From positions 1,677,001 through 1,741,000 of the forward strand of contig NZ_CP017174.1 of the NCBI RefSeq assembly GCF_006402735.1: 64,000 nucleotides of DNA. Direction: 5' to 3'. The position numbers were made by a program, and so were the translations under genes. Positions 37,478 to 47,095 of the stretch are shown one piece after another. The DNA comes from Myxococcus xanthus (GTDB taxonomy: Bacteria; Myxococcota; Myxococcia; Myxococcales; Myxococcaceae). The number at the start of each line of letters is the position of its first letter. Within the stretch, counting starts at the first letter, position 1. A model generated the notes under the pieces. The model was not told where the DNA came from. It was given only the letters and a program-made list of their open reading frames with translations, and ran no database searches.

Positions 37478-37893
37478 TACTTCTTCTCCTCGACGCCCAG
37501 GGAGATCTGCTTGGCCTTGGACTTGCGGGCCACGTCCAGCACCTTGCGCACGTCACCGACGCTGAGCGCGTTGTCGCCCTTGAGCAGGATCTTCTTGCCT
37601 GGATCCTTCAACATCTCCTCGGTGAGCTTCTCCTGGAGCCCCTTCTCATCCACCTGGTCATTCTCCACGAACACCTTCTTGTCCGGGGTGATGGAGAGGA
37701 TGAGCGGGTCGGCTTCCTTCCCTTTTCCTTCCTTCTCGATCTCGGTGGCCTTCGGGAGCTCCACGGACTTGCCACGCTGGAGCATCGGGGTGACGACCAT
37801 GAAGATGATGAGGAGCACGAGCACCACGTCGACCAGCGGCGTGACGTTGATGTCGCTCTTGACGCCCCCCTTGGGGCCTGCTGACATTCCCAT
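37477..37893 (-). CDS. ExbD/TolR-family proton-channel subunit (first copy)
   Basis: The 138-residue protein has the same NVTPLVDVVLVLLIIFMVV helix as its neighbour, with the membrane Asp that carries protons. A periplasmic domain rich in Lys/Glu follows (ILSITPDKKVFVEND). It lies downstream of exbB on the same strand, with 125 bases containing a hairpin between them, and its stop overlaps the next exbD by one base. ExbD subunits partner ExbB to power TonB. It could equally be classed as TolR, but the tonB-exbB-exbD-exbD order argues for a TonB system. Confidence 0.9.
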   Translation of the reverse strand: MGMSAGPKGGVKSDINVTPLVDVVLVLLIIFMVVTPMLQRGKSVELPKATEIEKEGKGKEADPLILSITPDKKVFVENDQVDEKGLQEKLTEEMLKDPGKKILLKGDNALSVGDVRKVLDVARKSKAKQISLGVEEKK

Positions 37894-37940
37894 GTCTTTA
37901 CCTGTTTCCTGGTAAGGAGGTGCCCGCCTTCACGGTGGGC

Positions 37941-37967
37941 CTCCAGCTCCCCGAAGAAGAGCTGGAG
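37941..37967 (-). terminator. Intercistronic hairpin between exbB and exbD
   Basis: CTCCAGCTC (37941-37949) pairs with GAGCTGGAG (37959-37967) around a 9-base loop. It lies in the 125-base gap between exbB and the first exbD on the transcribed strand. It could reduce read-through and set a higher ExbB to ExbD ratio, or protect the upstream message; this is inference from position. Confidence 0.45.
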
Positions 37968-38018
37968 ACAGAGTCACCGTGAAGGGCATCGGGTCGTCCC
38001 CGGCTCGCCCGGGACGTC

Positions 38019-38702
38019 TCAGGCGGCGTTCGAGGAGTGCGCGCCACCACCCAGGTGGCGGGCAACCACGTCCAGGAACTCGTTGGACGACTCGGAGATG
38101 TCCACCGAGCGCGCGTCCACCCAGCCCTGCAGGAAGTTGTACGCCATCACCGCGGGGATGGCCACGAGCAGACCGAAGGCCGTGGTGATGAGCGCCTCGG
38201 CGATACCGGCGGAGATGGTGCCGAGACCGCCGGAGCCCGCCTGCGCCATCAGCTGGAAGGCGTTGACGATACCCATCGTGGTGCCGAGCAGACCGACGAA
38301 CGGCGCCGTGGAGCCGACCGTGGCCAGCAGGCCCAGACCGCGCTTCATGCTCTGGACCTCACGCTGCGCCTGACGCTCCAGCGCGCGCGCCACCGACTCC
38401 ACCGCCACGTCCTTGTTGTTCGGGCTGATCCGGTACGCCGTCAGTCCGGAGTTGATCACCCGGCCCAGGTGGCCCACGTCCTTGCCCAGGTTGGTGTTGG
38501 CGGCCGTGTTCAGGTCGCCTTTGGCCAGGATGGCACCCATCTTCGCGGCGAAGTTGCGGCTGTCGGACCGCGTCTTGCGGAAGACGATCATGCGCTCCGC
38601 CATCACGACCAGCGAGGCGATGGACATGATGCCCAAGGTGAAGATGATCATTCGGGCGAAGAGGCCCGTGTGCGCCCAGATTTCTGCGAGAGTGAATTGC
38701 AT
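38019..38702 (-). CDS. exbB: ExbB/TolQ/MotA-family proton-channel protein
   Basis: The 227-residue inner-membrane protein begins MQFTLAEIWAHTG and has a first helix (MIIFTLGIMSIASLVVMAERM), a large cytoplasmic loop, and two further helices near the C-terminus. These include the family segment LATVGSTAPFVGLLGTTMGIV and then LITTAFGLLVAIPAVMAYN. ExbB pentamers form the channel in which ExbD sits. It lies between tonB and the two exbD genes, in the same transcription direction, so it is part of the TonB energiser. Length is typical (about 230). Confidence 0.92.
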   Translation of the reverse strand: MQFTLAEIWAHTGLFARMIIFTLGIMSIASLVVMAERMIVFRKTRSDSRNFAAKMGAILAKGDLNTAANTNLGKDVGHLGRVINSGLTAYRISPNNKDVAVESVARALERQAQREVQSMKRGLGLLATVGSTAPFVGLLGTTMGIVNAFQLMAQAGSGGLGTISAGIAEALITTAFGLLVAIPAVMAYNFLQGWVDARSVDISESSNEFLDVVARHLGGGAHSSNAA

Positions 38703-38773
38703 GGTTGGGTTGAGCGCTCCTCCTCACGAGCGCGGGGTAGTCGGCAATACGCCTCTAAACGACGCGCCCTGAC

Positions 38774-39526
38774 TCAGCGCGGCAGCTTGAAGTTCAGGGT
38801 GAAGGTGTAGTCCACCTGCACAGGACGGCCCTGGAACGTGACCGGCTTGTAGCGCGACGATGCCAGCGCGTCCAGGACGGCCCGGTCCATGTGGGGCAGG
38901 GGCTTGATGATCCGGCAGTTCTCCACTCGACCTTCCACGGTGACGATGCACTTCACGATCATCGTTCCCTGGACGCGAGCCTCGAGCGCCTCACGAGAGT
39001 ACTCGGGCTGAGGACCGGAAAGCTTCTCTGGACGCGTCATGCCCGCGCCGAACGGAAGCACGTCGGTTCCCGTCCCGCCCAACTGGCCGCCGACCACGCC
39101 GCCAATCACACCACCGACCACGCCACCGACGACGCCGCCGACCACGCCACCCTCCACGCCGCCCTCGACGACTTCTTCGCTCGCCTCTTCTTCAGCGGGA
39201 GGCTCGTCGGAGGGCTCCACTTCCTTCGGGACCTCCTTCGGAATCTCCTTCGGCTGGACGATGGCGTCCGGCTTCTTGGGCTTCTTCGGCTCCGTCTTCG
39301 GCTTGCTCGAAGAGGCAGGAGGAGGCGGAGGCGGAGGGGGCGGCGGAGGCGGTGCCATGGTCGCCTTCAGCGTGACCTCAATCTCCTTCTCCTCTTCGAC
39401 GGGCGGCCGCGTCGACAGCCAGACGGCGAGGCCGAACAGCGCCACATGGAGGATAACCGAGACAGTAGCCCCGACGCCGAATCGCGACTTGGGCCCCTGA
39501 CCACGGTCAAGGACTGAATCGAACAT
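38774..39526 (-). CDS. tonB: TonB-family energy transducer
   Basis: The 250-residue protein has a short cytoplasmic lead, one membrane helix (VGATVSVILHVALFGLAVWLS), then a Pro-rich region (a run of 12 Pro after KATMA) and a Lys/Pro block. A Val-Gly repeat (VVGG units) spans about 39074-39171. The C-terminal domain starts near EYSREALEARVQG and contains IVKCIVTVEGRVENCRI and the RYKPVTFQGRPVQVDYTFTL tail of TonB domains. TonB couples the ExbBD motor to outer-membrane transporters. It is divergent from oar and heads the exbB-exbD-exbD operon. Cys in the two strands could form a disulfide. Confidence 0.93.
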   Translation of the reverse strand: MFDSVLDRGQGPKSRFGVGATVSVILHVALFGLAVWLSTRPPVEEEKEIEVTLKATMAPPPPPPPPPPPPASSSKPKTEPKKPKKPDAIVQPKEIPKEVPKEVEPSDEPPAEEEASEEVVEGGVEGGVVGGVVGGVVGGVIGGVVGGQLGGTGTDVLPFGAGMTRPEKLSGPQPEYSREALEARVQGTMIVKCIVTVEGRVENCRIIKPLPHMDRAVLDALASSRYKPVTFQGRPVQVDYTFTLNFKLPR

Positions 39527-39689
39527 GCACTAGACTCCTCTTCACCAATGGACACCCATCGGCGACGCTCCGCCCGGATGAAAGGGCGCGCTACCATACA
39601 GAAACGCGTTCCGGGTTCAAGCAAGCATGGTCGACGGTTGTGGCGTGATCGGGCAATTGCCCCACTGGTTACCAAAAAGCAACGGTCTA

Positions 39690-39717
39690 TTGACAACTGC
39701 TCGACCTCGGATATTTT
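39690..39717 (+). promoter_or_regulatory. Sigma-70-type promoter of oar
   Basis: TTGACA at 39690-39695 and TATTTT at 39712-39717 are separated by 16 bases, a good match to the housekeeping consensus in an otherwise GC-rich region. Transcription would start near 39724, about 37 bases before the ATG of oar. A GGAGGGG ribosome site lies close to that ATG. Confidence 0.6.
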
Positions 39718-39760
39718 CCCGGGTCATTTTCACTTGCAGCCCACCTTGGAGGGGTCTGGT

Positions 39761-42700
39761 ATGCACTTGAACCGAGTGCTCCGGGAAACCGGAGTTGTTG
39801 TCGCCGCAGGTCTGCTGTACGGATCCGCGGCTTTCGCACAGTCGAGCACGATCATCGGTACGGTGATCGACGCTCAGAGTCGGCAGCCTGCCGCTGACGT
39901 CGTTGTGACCGCCACCTCGCCCAACCTTCAGGGTGAGCAGACGGTCGTCACCGACGCGCAGGGTAACTACCGCATCCCCCAGTTGCCCCCCGGCGACTAT
40001 ACCCTGCGGTTCGAGAAGGAGCAGTTCAAGCCGTACGCTCGTTCGGCCATCCAGCTGCGCCTCAACCGCACCATCCGTGTCAACGTGGAGCTGCTCCCCG
40101 AGGCGCTCGGTGAGGTGGTGGAGATCGTCGGCGCGCCCCCGACCATCGACGTGGGTTCCACGACGATGGGCGTGAACGTCGATCAGGAGTTCATCAAGCG
40201 CATCGCCGTTGCGCGTCCGGGTGGTAAGGGCGGCGCAACCCGCTCCTTCGAGTCCCTGGCCGAGCTCGCGCCTGGCGCCCAGAACGACAACTACGGCGTG
40301 TCCATCAACGGCTCGACCTCGCCTGAGAACGGCTACGTGGTGGACGGCCTGTCCACGAACGACCCGGCCTTCGGCGTGAACGCCAGCCCGTTGAGCATCG
40401 AGTTCGTGCAGGACGTGAACATCATCACCGGCGGTTACATGCCGGAGTTCGGCCGGTCCACCGGCGGCGTCATCAACGCGGTCACCCGGTCGGGCTCCAA
40501 CGAGTTCCACGGCTCCGTGTTCGCGAACTGGACGCCGGGCACCCTCGAGGGCACCCGCAAGCAGGTTCGTGAAGAGGGCACGGTCATCACCGGCCTGAAC
40601 CAGCTGCGGAACCTGGGCGACTTCGGCGCCACCCTCGGTGGTCCGATCCTCAAGGACAAGCTGTGGTTCTTCGCCGGCTTCGCGCCGTCGTTCACCCGCT
40701 ACCAGCACACCCGCACGCTCAATGCGCTGCGCGTCGATGACGAAGGCAACACCATCAAGGACGAGACCGACTTCACGGTCGCGGACGCGATCCCCGGTTC
40801 CGCCAGGAACTACTACGCCGACTCGCGTACCATTCAGTACATGGGTAAGTTGACGTACCTCATCAACCAGGACCACAACGTGTCGTTCGCCCTGAACGGC
40901 ACGCCGACGTCGACGGGTGGCCTTGGGAAGCTGAGCGTCAATCCCCAGTCGGGTGGTCTGCCGGGCGTGCTGGCTACCCGTCCGGGTGACTTCGGTCTCA
41001 CGGAGACGAAGGCCAACACGACGTCGCTGGCTCTGAAGTACGCCGGTGCCTTCGCGGACAAGAAGGTCCTCGTTGATGCGAACCTCGGCTGGTTCCACCA
41101 GACCGCGTCCACCCTGCCGGGTGACGGCAGCAACCTGGGCGATCGCACGGGCTTGGCCGGCTACTCGCGGATGGTGTACACCACCCCGCGCGCGCTGACC
41201 CTGTTCGAAGCCCTGCCCGAAGGGCAGGAGGGTGCCTGCGGCAGCACGCCTGCAGAGCAGCTGCTCCGCTGCCCGGTGACGGGCTACGGGGTGGGCGGCC
41301 CTGGCTTCATGAGCGACCAGACGCTGGATCGCTACCAGGCCAACGCGAAGGCCACCTACCTGCTGAACGCGCTGGGTACCCACGTGTTCAAGGCAGGCGT
41401 GGACGTCGAGTTGCTGTCGTTCGACCAGGTGAAGGCGTACGGCGGCGGCGTGTTCTTCCAGGAGGGTGGGAACTACGGGGTTGCTGGCCAGGGCCCCGCC
41501 GTGCACGATGCGCGTCGCTACGGGTATCAGACCGGTCCTGACTCTGCGGTGACGCAGTTCACCCAGGTTGCCAAGACGACCAGCACCACGGTCGGTGGCT
41601 TCCTCCAGGACTCCTGGTCCATCGCGAACCGGGTGACCCTGAACCTGGGCGTCCGCTACGACGTGCAGGCGCTCTACGGCGGCAACGGCGACCTCTCTCT
41701 GCTGCTCGGCAATCAGTGGTCGCCGCGTATCGGCGCGATCGTCGACCCGTTCGCCAACGGCCGCGCGAAGGTGTTCGTGAACTTCGCTCGTTACTACGAG
41801 CAGGTCCCGCTCAACCTGATGGACCGCGCGTTCCCGGGTGAGAACCGCATCTCCGCGCGTCGCTCCCTCGCGGAGCCGGGCCAGGGCACGACGACCTCGT
41901 GCGACCCGTCCAGCTTCGAGAGCCAGCAGGCTACGTGCAACTCCGACTCGAACCTGCTTGCCATTCCGGAGAGCAGCCGCAACGTGAACCGCTTCTACAC
42001 GGGCGGCACGGTTGGCGGGACGCCGGTCGACCCGGACATCAAGGCCCAGTCCTCTGACGAAATCGTGGTCGGCGCCGAGTACGAAGTGCTGGCGAACACC
42101 CGCCTGGGTGCGAGCTACACGCACAAGGACATGAACTCGGTCATCGAGGACATGAGCCGCGACGACGGCAACACGTACTTCCTCGGTAACCCCGGCAGCG
42201 GCTTCGCCGGTGAGTTCCCGACGCCGGTTCGTAACTACGACAACGTCACCGTCTACCTGAACCGTACGTTCGCCGACGGCTGGCTCGCCCAGGCCAACTA
42301 CACCTGGTCGCGCCTGTACGGTAACTACCCTGGTCTGTTCCGTCCTGAGACGGGCCAGCTCGACCCGAACATCCTCTCGGACTTCGATCTCATCGAGCTC
42401 CTGGAGAACCGCACGGGTCTGCTGCCGTTCGACCGCACGCACCAGATCAAGGTCTTCGGTGCGAAGGAGTTCAACATCTCGAACGCCCTGTCGGCGAGCG
42501 TGGGTGTCTCCTATCGCGGTAGCTCTGGTACGCCGATCAACTACTGGGGTAGCCACTGGGCCTACCTCCAGGACGAGTCCTTCGTCCTCCCCCGTGGCGC
42601 TGGCGGCCGTACGCCGTGGATCAACACCATCGACTCCAACATTGGCGTGAACTACCGCGTCAGCAAGGACAGCGTGGTGTCGTTCACCCTGGACGTGTTC

Positions 42701-42952
42701 AACCTCTTCAACTTCCAGGGCGTGAACACGGTCGACCAGACGTATACCGTGCGCGACATCAAGCCCATCCCGGGTGGAACGCCTGCCGACCTCGAGCCGG
42801 GTAACCTGCCGGGTCGCGTGGAGTTCCAGGACCAAGCGCCGCGTGATGAGCCCTTCGGCAGTGTCGACGGCGACGTGAACAAGAACTTCAAGAACCCGCT
42901 CTCGTACCAGGCGCCCCGTCAGGTCCGCTTCGGCATCCGGTACACGTTCTAA
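39761..42952 (+). CDS. oar: Oar-type TonB-dependent outer-membrane transporter
   Basis: The 1063-residue protein has a signal peptide (cut after AAFA), a carboxypeptidase-regulatory-like domain (about 30-115, from TIIGTVIDAQSRQPAADV), a plug domain (about 125-260, with VVDGLSTNDPAFG and the FGRSTGGVINAVTRSGSNEFHG segment), and a long beta-barrel ending in RFGIRYTF with terminal Phe. In M. xanthus, Oar is needed for development and is a TonB-dependent transporter required for secretion of the protease PopC. The match in size and layout makes this its orthologue. The codons are strongly biased with more GGT and CGT than neighbours, a sign of high expression. The start at 39761 is chosen for the signal peptide and the GGAGGGG site. 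Confidence 0.92.
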   Translation: MHLNRVLRETGVVVAAGLLYGSAAFAQSSTIIGTVIDAQSRQPAADVVVTATSPNLQGEQTVVTDAQGNYRIPQLPPGDYTLRFEKEQFKPYARSAIQLRLNRTIRVNVELLPEALGEVVEIVGAPPTIDVGSTTMGVNVDQEFIKRIAVARPGGKGGATRSFESLAELAPGAQNDNYGVSINGSTSPENGYVVDGLSTNDPAFGVNASPLSIEFVQDVNIITGGYMPEFGRSTGGVINAVTRSGSNEFHGSVFANWTPGTLEGTRKQVREEGTVITGLNQLRNLGDFGATLGGPILKDKLWFFAGFAPSFTRYQHTRTLNALRVDDEGNTIKDETDFTVADAIPGSARNYYADSRTIQYMGKLTYLINQDHNVSFALNGTPTSTGGLGKLSVNPQSGGLPGVLATRPGDFGLTETKANTTSLALKYAGAFADKKVLVDANLGWFHQTASTLPGDGSNLGDRTGLAGYSRMVYTTPRALTLFEALPEGQEGACGSTPAEQLLRCPVTGYGVGGPGFMSDQTLDRYQANAKATYLLNALGTHVFKAGVDVELLSFDQVKAYGGGVFFQEGGNYGVAGQGPAVHDARRYGYQTGPDSAVTQFTQVAKTTSTTVGGFLQDSWSIANRVTLNLGVRYDVQALYGGNGDLSLLLGNQWSPRIGAIVDPFANGRAKVFVNFARYYEQVPLNLMDRAFPGENRISARRSLAEPGQGTTTSCDPSSFESQQATCNSDSNLLAIPESSRNVNRFYTGGTVGGTPVDPDIKAQSSDEIVVGAEYEVLANTRLGASYTHKDMNSVIEDMSRDDGNTYFLGNPGSGFAGEFPTPVRNYDNVTVYLNRTFADGWLAQANYTWSRLYGNYPGLFRPETGQLDPNILSDFDLIELLENRTGLLPFDRTHQIKVFGAKEFNISNALSASVGVSYRGSSGTPINYWGSHWAYLQDESFVLPRGAGGRTPWINTIDSNIGVNYRVSKDSVVSFTLDVFNLFNFQGVNTVDQTYTVRDIKPIPGGTPADLEPGNLPGRVEFQDQAPRDEPFGSVDGDVNKNFKNPLSYQAPRQVRFGIRYTF

Positions 42953-42988
42953 TCCCAGGCCCAGTCACGGAATCGGAACATCAGTCAC

Positions 42989-43699
42989 ATGACCAAGAAC
43001 ATCGTCAATACTGCGTTGGTTCTCGTGGGCGCGGGAAGCCTGCTGACGGGCTGCAGCTTCGAACAACCTGAGACCAACTGCTTCGTGCAAGAGTCTCCCA
43101 GCTGGGCGGTGAAGTACGACGTCGTGGATTCCCCCAAGGACGCGAATGGCGACGCGTGCACCACGACTGCGCCGCTCGTGGAGTTGATGGGTGTCTACAA
43201 GTACGTGAACCCGGAGACGGGGGCCGCGCAGCTCGCACTTCGTCCCGCGACTCTGGCGAGCCGCGCGATTGCTGATACGACGACCACGTCGGCGGATCAG
43301 ACTTCGCTCGGTTCTCTGGACACCGAACCCAAGGACCATGGCTTCTGCCACGCGAACGACTTCGCTCCTGCGTTCGTCAACGTGGCGGCCTCGGATACTG
43401 CGGCGGCGAACACCATCCGCTACGAGTTCTCTAATGTTCGCGTGTACTCGGCGGCTGTGGCGCCGGGAACCCAGTTCACGGGCGAGGTCAAGTACACCAG
43501 CAATGGTTGCACTTCGTCCTACGTGATGCGCGCTGTGTGGCCGCCCGCACCGTGCGATACCGCCTCGACGGAGCCCGCAGAGAACTGCGGTGTGGGGTCC
43601 GGCCTGAACCCGGAATTCGCCGTGGTGTGCCAGCCGACCAGCGCGACTGGAACCACGGGCTACTGCGTGCCGGCGGGTGACATCCCGTCGTTCAAGTAG
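42989..43699 (+). CDS. Cys-rich lipoprotein downstream of oar
   Basis: The 236-residue protein starts with a lipoprotein signal (LVLVGAGSLLTGC) and lies 36 bases after oar on the same strand, so it is probably co-transcribed. The mature part holds about eight further Cys in pairs, spread from NCFVQES to TGYCVPAG, suggesting disulfides in an exported protein. Many Thr/Ala residues and short beta-like stretches are seen, and I recognise no domain. The position suggests a partner of Oar, perhaps on the periplasmic or surface side, but that is inference. A strong hairpin follows. Confidence 0.78.
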   Translation: MTKNIVNTALVLVGAGSLLTGCSFEQPETNCFVQESPSWAVKYDVVDSPKDANGDACTTTAPLVELMGVYKYVNPETGAAQLALRPATLASRAIADTTTTSADQTSLGSLDTEPKDHGFCHANDFAPAFVNVAASDTAAANTIRYEFSNVRVYSAAVAPGTQFTGEVKYTSNGCTSSYVMRAVWPPAPCDTASTEPAENCGVGSGLNPEFAVVCQPTSATGTTGYCVPAGDIPSFK

Positions 43700-43722
43700 T
43701 CGAACAAGTCGTCTGCTGAACC

Positions 43723-43745
43723 GCGCCACCCCACCTGGGTGGCGC
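43723..43745 (+). terminator. Hairpin after the oar-lipoprotein operon
   Basis: GCGCCACCC (43723-43731) pairs with GGGTGGCGC (43737-43745) around a 5-base loop, about 25 bases past the lipoprotein stop. No T run follows directly. Confidence 0.6.
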
Positions 43746-43749
43746 ACCT

Positions 43750-43795
43750 CGGCCCCGGCGGTCTCTCCCCACATGGGAGTGGCTGACCGGGGCCG
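43750..43795 (+). terminator. Second, longer hairpin before the radical SAM gene
   Basis: CGGCCCCGG (43750-43758) pairs with CCGGGGCCG (43787-43795); inside it CTCCC (43765-43769) pairs with GGGAG (43775-43779). It is followed by CGGTGTTTAAAAGG. Together with the preceding hairpin it makes a likely double terminator for oar. Confidence 0.6.
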
Positions 43796-43830
43796 CGGTG
43801 TTTAAAAGGCTGGACCTGTACTGGAGGCAC

Positions 43831-45375
<1,545 letters not shown>

Positions 45376-45471
45376 CGCGGGAGTGCACGTGGTGGTGCAC
45401 GTCCGCCCCGGCTTCCGCTAGAAGGCCGCTTGGCGCGCCGATGGCCGGCGTCCAGGGCAGCGGAGAACCAG

Positions 45472-46389
45472 GTGAGCACGCAGCGAGTGGACAAGTCGTG
45501 GCAGCAGAAGGGCCTGAAGGAGTACTCGACGGAAGCCCTGCTCGGGACGCTCGGCCACTACGGCATTGCCGTGGGCGAGGACGACTTCCGCAAGCTGGCG
45601 GAGTCGGCCTTCCCGATTGGCATTGCCCAGCAGTGGCGGCCGCAGTGGAAGGGCACCGGCCCCTTCAAGGACTTCGCGGTGGCGGCGGCGGTGGAGCTGT
45701 GGAGCCGCTGGCTGCCGGACCGCGTGGCGCCCATGGAGATGGCCGACACGCTTGCGAACCTGATGCAGCAACTGTCGTTCCTGTTGGGTGGGCGGCAGGA
45801 CGCGGCGGTGGACGCCGCCTTCGAGAAGATGAACGCGGTGCGCGCGAAGATGCCGCTCGACGAGAAGGGGGCGCCGCAGGAGCGCTTCATGCGCGAGGCG
45901 CTGGCGCCCTTCACGGAGAAGCAGGCCGAAATCTTCGACAGCCTCGCGGAGGCGCTGGCGTCCTCGGGCCACGTGGGCCACGCGGAGTCCTTTGCGGACC
46001 TGGAGGAGTTCCTCCTGCCGGACCGCCGTGGAATCTCGCGCGCCATCGTCCGTGCGGCGAAGGGCGAGCTTGGACCCGCCACCGAGGACATGGTGAAGCT
46101 CACCGAGGACACCGAGCGCTCGCCCATCGCGCGCCTGCTGGCGGTGGACGGCCTCATCCACATCAAGGCGCACGGTCAGGCGGCGGCGGCGGCCCGCACG
46201 CTGCTCGCGGCGGCGGAGCAGGGTGGGGATTTGCACCTCGCGCTGGACCTCGTTCCCCGCCTGGAGCACGTCTACAAGGCGCAGAACGACCGCGAGTCGC
46301 TGCTGGAGCTGATGGGCATCTCCGAGCGCCTGGAGGCGGCCCACGACAAGATTCACCCCGGCCACCGCCGTCACCGTCACGGTCGCTGA
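45472..46389 (+). CDS. Conserved helical protein of unknown function
   Basis: I start it at the GTG at 45472, which has a GGAG six bases upstream. The 305-residue product is almost wholly helical and cytoplasmic by appearance, with no signal or membrane segment. The N-terminus reads VSTQRVDKSWQQKGLKEYST. The C-terminal third (from about residue 225) looks like TPR or related helical repeats (AHGQAAAAARTLLAAAEQG). The very end is His/Arg-rich (HPGHRRHRHGR). I recognise no family. It lies about 100 bases after the radical SAM gene, possibly in the same unit, and ends before a strong hairpin. Confidence 0.7.
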   Translation: MSTQRVDKSWQQKGLKEYSTEALLGTLGHYGIAVGEDDFRKLAESAFPIGIAQQWRPQWKGTGPFKDFAVAAAVELWSRWLPDRVAPMEMADTLANLMQQLSFLLGGRQDAAVDAAFEKMNAVRAKMPLDEKGAPQERFMREALAPFTEKQAEIFDSLAEALASSGHVGHAESFADLEEFLLPDRRGISRAIVRAAKGELGPATEDMVKLTEDTERSPIARLLAVDGLIHIKAHGQAAAAARTLLAAAEQGGDLHLALDLVPRLEHVYKAQNDRESLLELMGISERLEAAHDKIHPGHRRHRHGR

Positions 46390-46398
46390 GGCACGCGC

Positions 46399-46429
46399 GT
46401 GACAGGGGGCCTGCGTGGCCTCCTGTCAC
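46399..46429. terminator. Strong bidirectional hairpin
   Basis: A 13-bp stem (46399-46411 with 46417-46429) has perfect complementarity apart from one G-U pair, around a 5-base TGCGT loop. It lies between convergent genes, nine bases past the stop of the upstream one. This is the strongest hairpin found in the window. Confidence 0.7.
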
Positions 46430-46507
46430 AGCCCGTGGGAAGTGGGGCCGTTCGCCGGCTCCGCCAAGGAAGAGGGCGCCAGGGAGCCGCGCTTCCGCCC
46501 CTCCGTC

Positions 46508-47089
46508 CTAGCTGTTCGTCTCCTGTCCTTGAGGAGATTCGGAGGCGGGCGGCACCTCTTCCGGCACGTCCTTCGCGCCGCCCCTGCGCTTCAGCGGAAC
46601 GCGAAGCACGCCGGGGACACCTTCGGCCACGTCTCGTACGGAAACCACGGCGCCCACGGTGGTGTAGCGGATGGCGCCCGTCTGCGTGAAGGCGTGCTTG
46701 AGCGGGTACTCCTTCGCCCGGGGGAGGAACCACTCGCGCGCCGCCTTCATGGGCACGACGTGCAGCTCTCCCTGCGAGAGGAAGACGTACACCAGCAGGT
46801 CCGCGCCGCTGTAGAGGAAGCAGCCCGGGGTGTCCTTCTCCAGGTTGGACACCAGCTCGAAGAAGTAGCGGCGGCGGGTGGCGTTGCGGTCGCCTTTCAC
46901 CTCGATGCCGCGCACCTCTCCCGAGGGGAGCTCCCAGAGCAGGTCCACACCCCGGTGCTGGAAGCGCGGGTCCAACTGCACGTCATGCACGCGCGAGCCC
47001 GGCTCCGTCTCCAACATCCATGCGCGGGCGTGCTGCACGGCGCGGTCCGCCGCGCTCTGCACGCCGCGCATGCTGAAGCTTCGTGCCAT
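46508..47089 (-). CDS. PD-(D/E)XK nuclease-like protein
   Basis: The 193-residue protein has, near residues 45-70, GVDLLWELPSGEVRGIEVKGD: an Asp, then a Glu-x-Lys on the next strand. This is the arrangement of the PD-(D/E)XK nuclease fold (as in restriction and Holliday-junction enzymes). The pattern is conserved enough to suggest a Mg-dependent fold, but the protein may not be a nuclease; it could be a VRR-like or an accessory fold. The C-terminal tail is Pro/Glu-rich. It lies six bases downstream of the DUF4920 gene on the same strand, so is likely co-transcribed. Confidence 0.6.
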   Translation of the reverse strand: MARSFSMRGVQSAADRAVQHARAWMLETEPGSRVHDVQLDPRFQHRGVDLLWELPSGEVRGIEVKGDRNATRRRYFFELVSNLEKDTPGCFLYSGADLLVYVFLSQGELHVVPMKAAREWFLPRAKEYPLKHAFTQTGAIRYTTVGAVVSVRDVAEGVPGVLRVPLKRRGGAKDVPEEVPPASESPQGQETNS

Positions 47090-47095
47090 GTCGTC

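Noticed and set aside
39074-39171. Short regular repeats that could be taken for a CRISPR array.
   Set aside because: They are in-frame VxGG codons of tonB without spacers of uniform length.
39617-42835. A 1072-codon minus-strand frame opposite oar.
   Set aside because: Shadow of the oar codons; composition rich in Arg/Val/Asp and no family resemblance.
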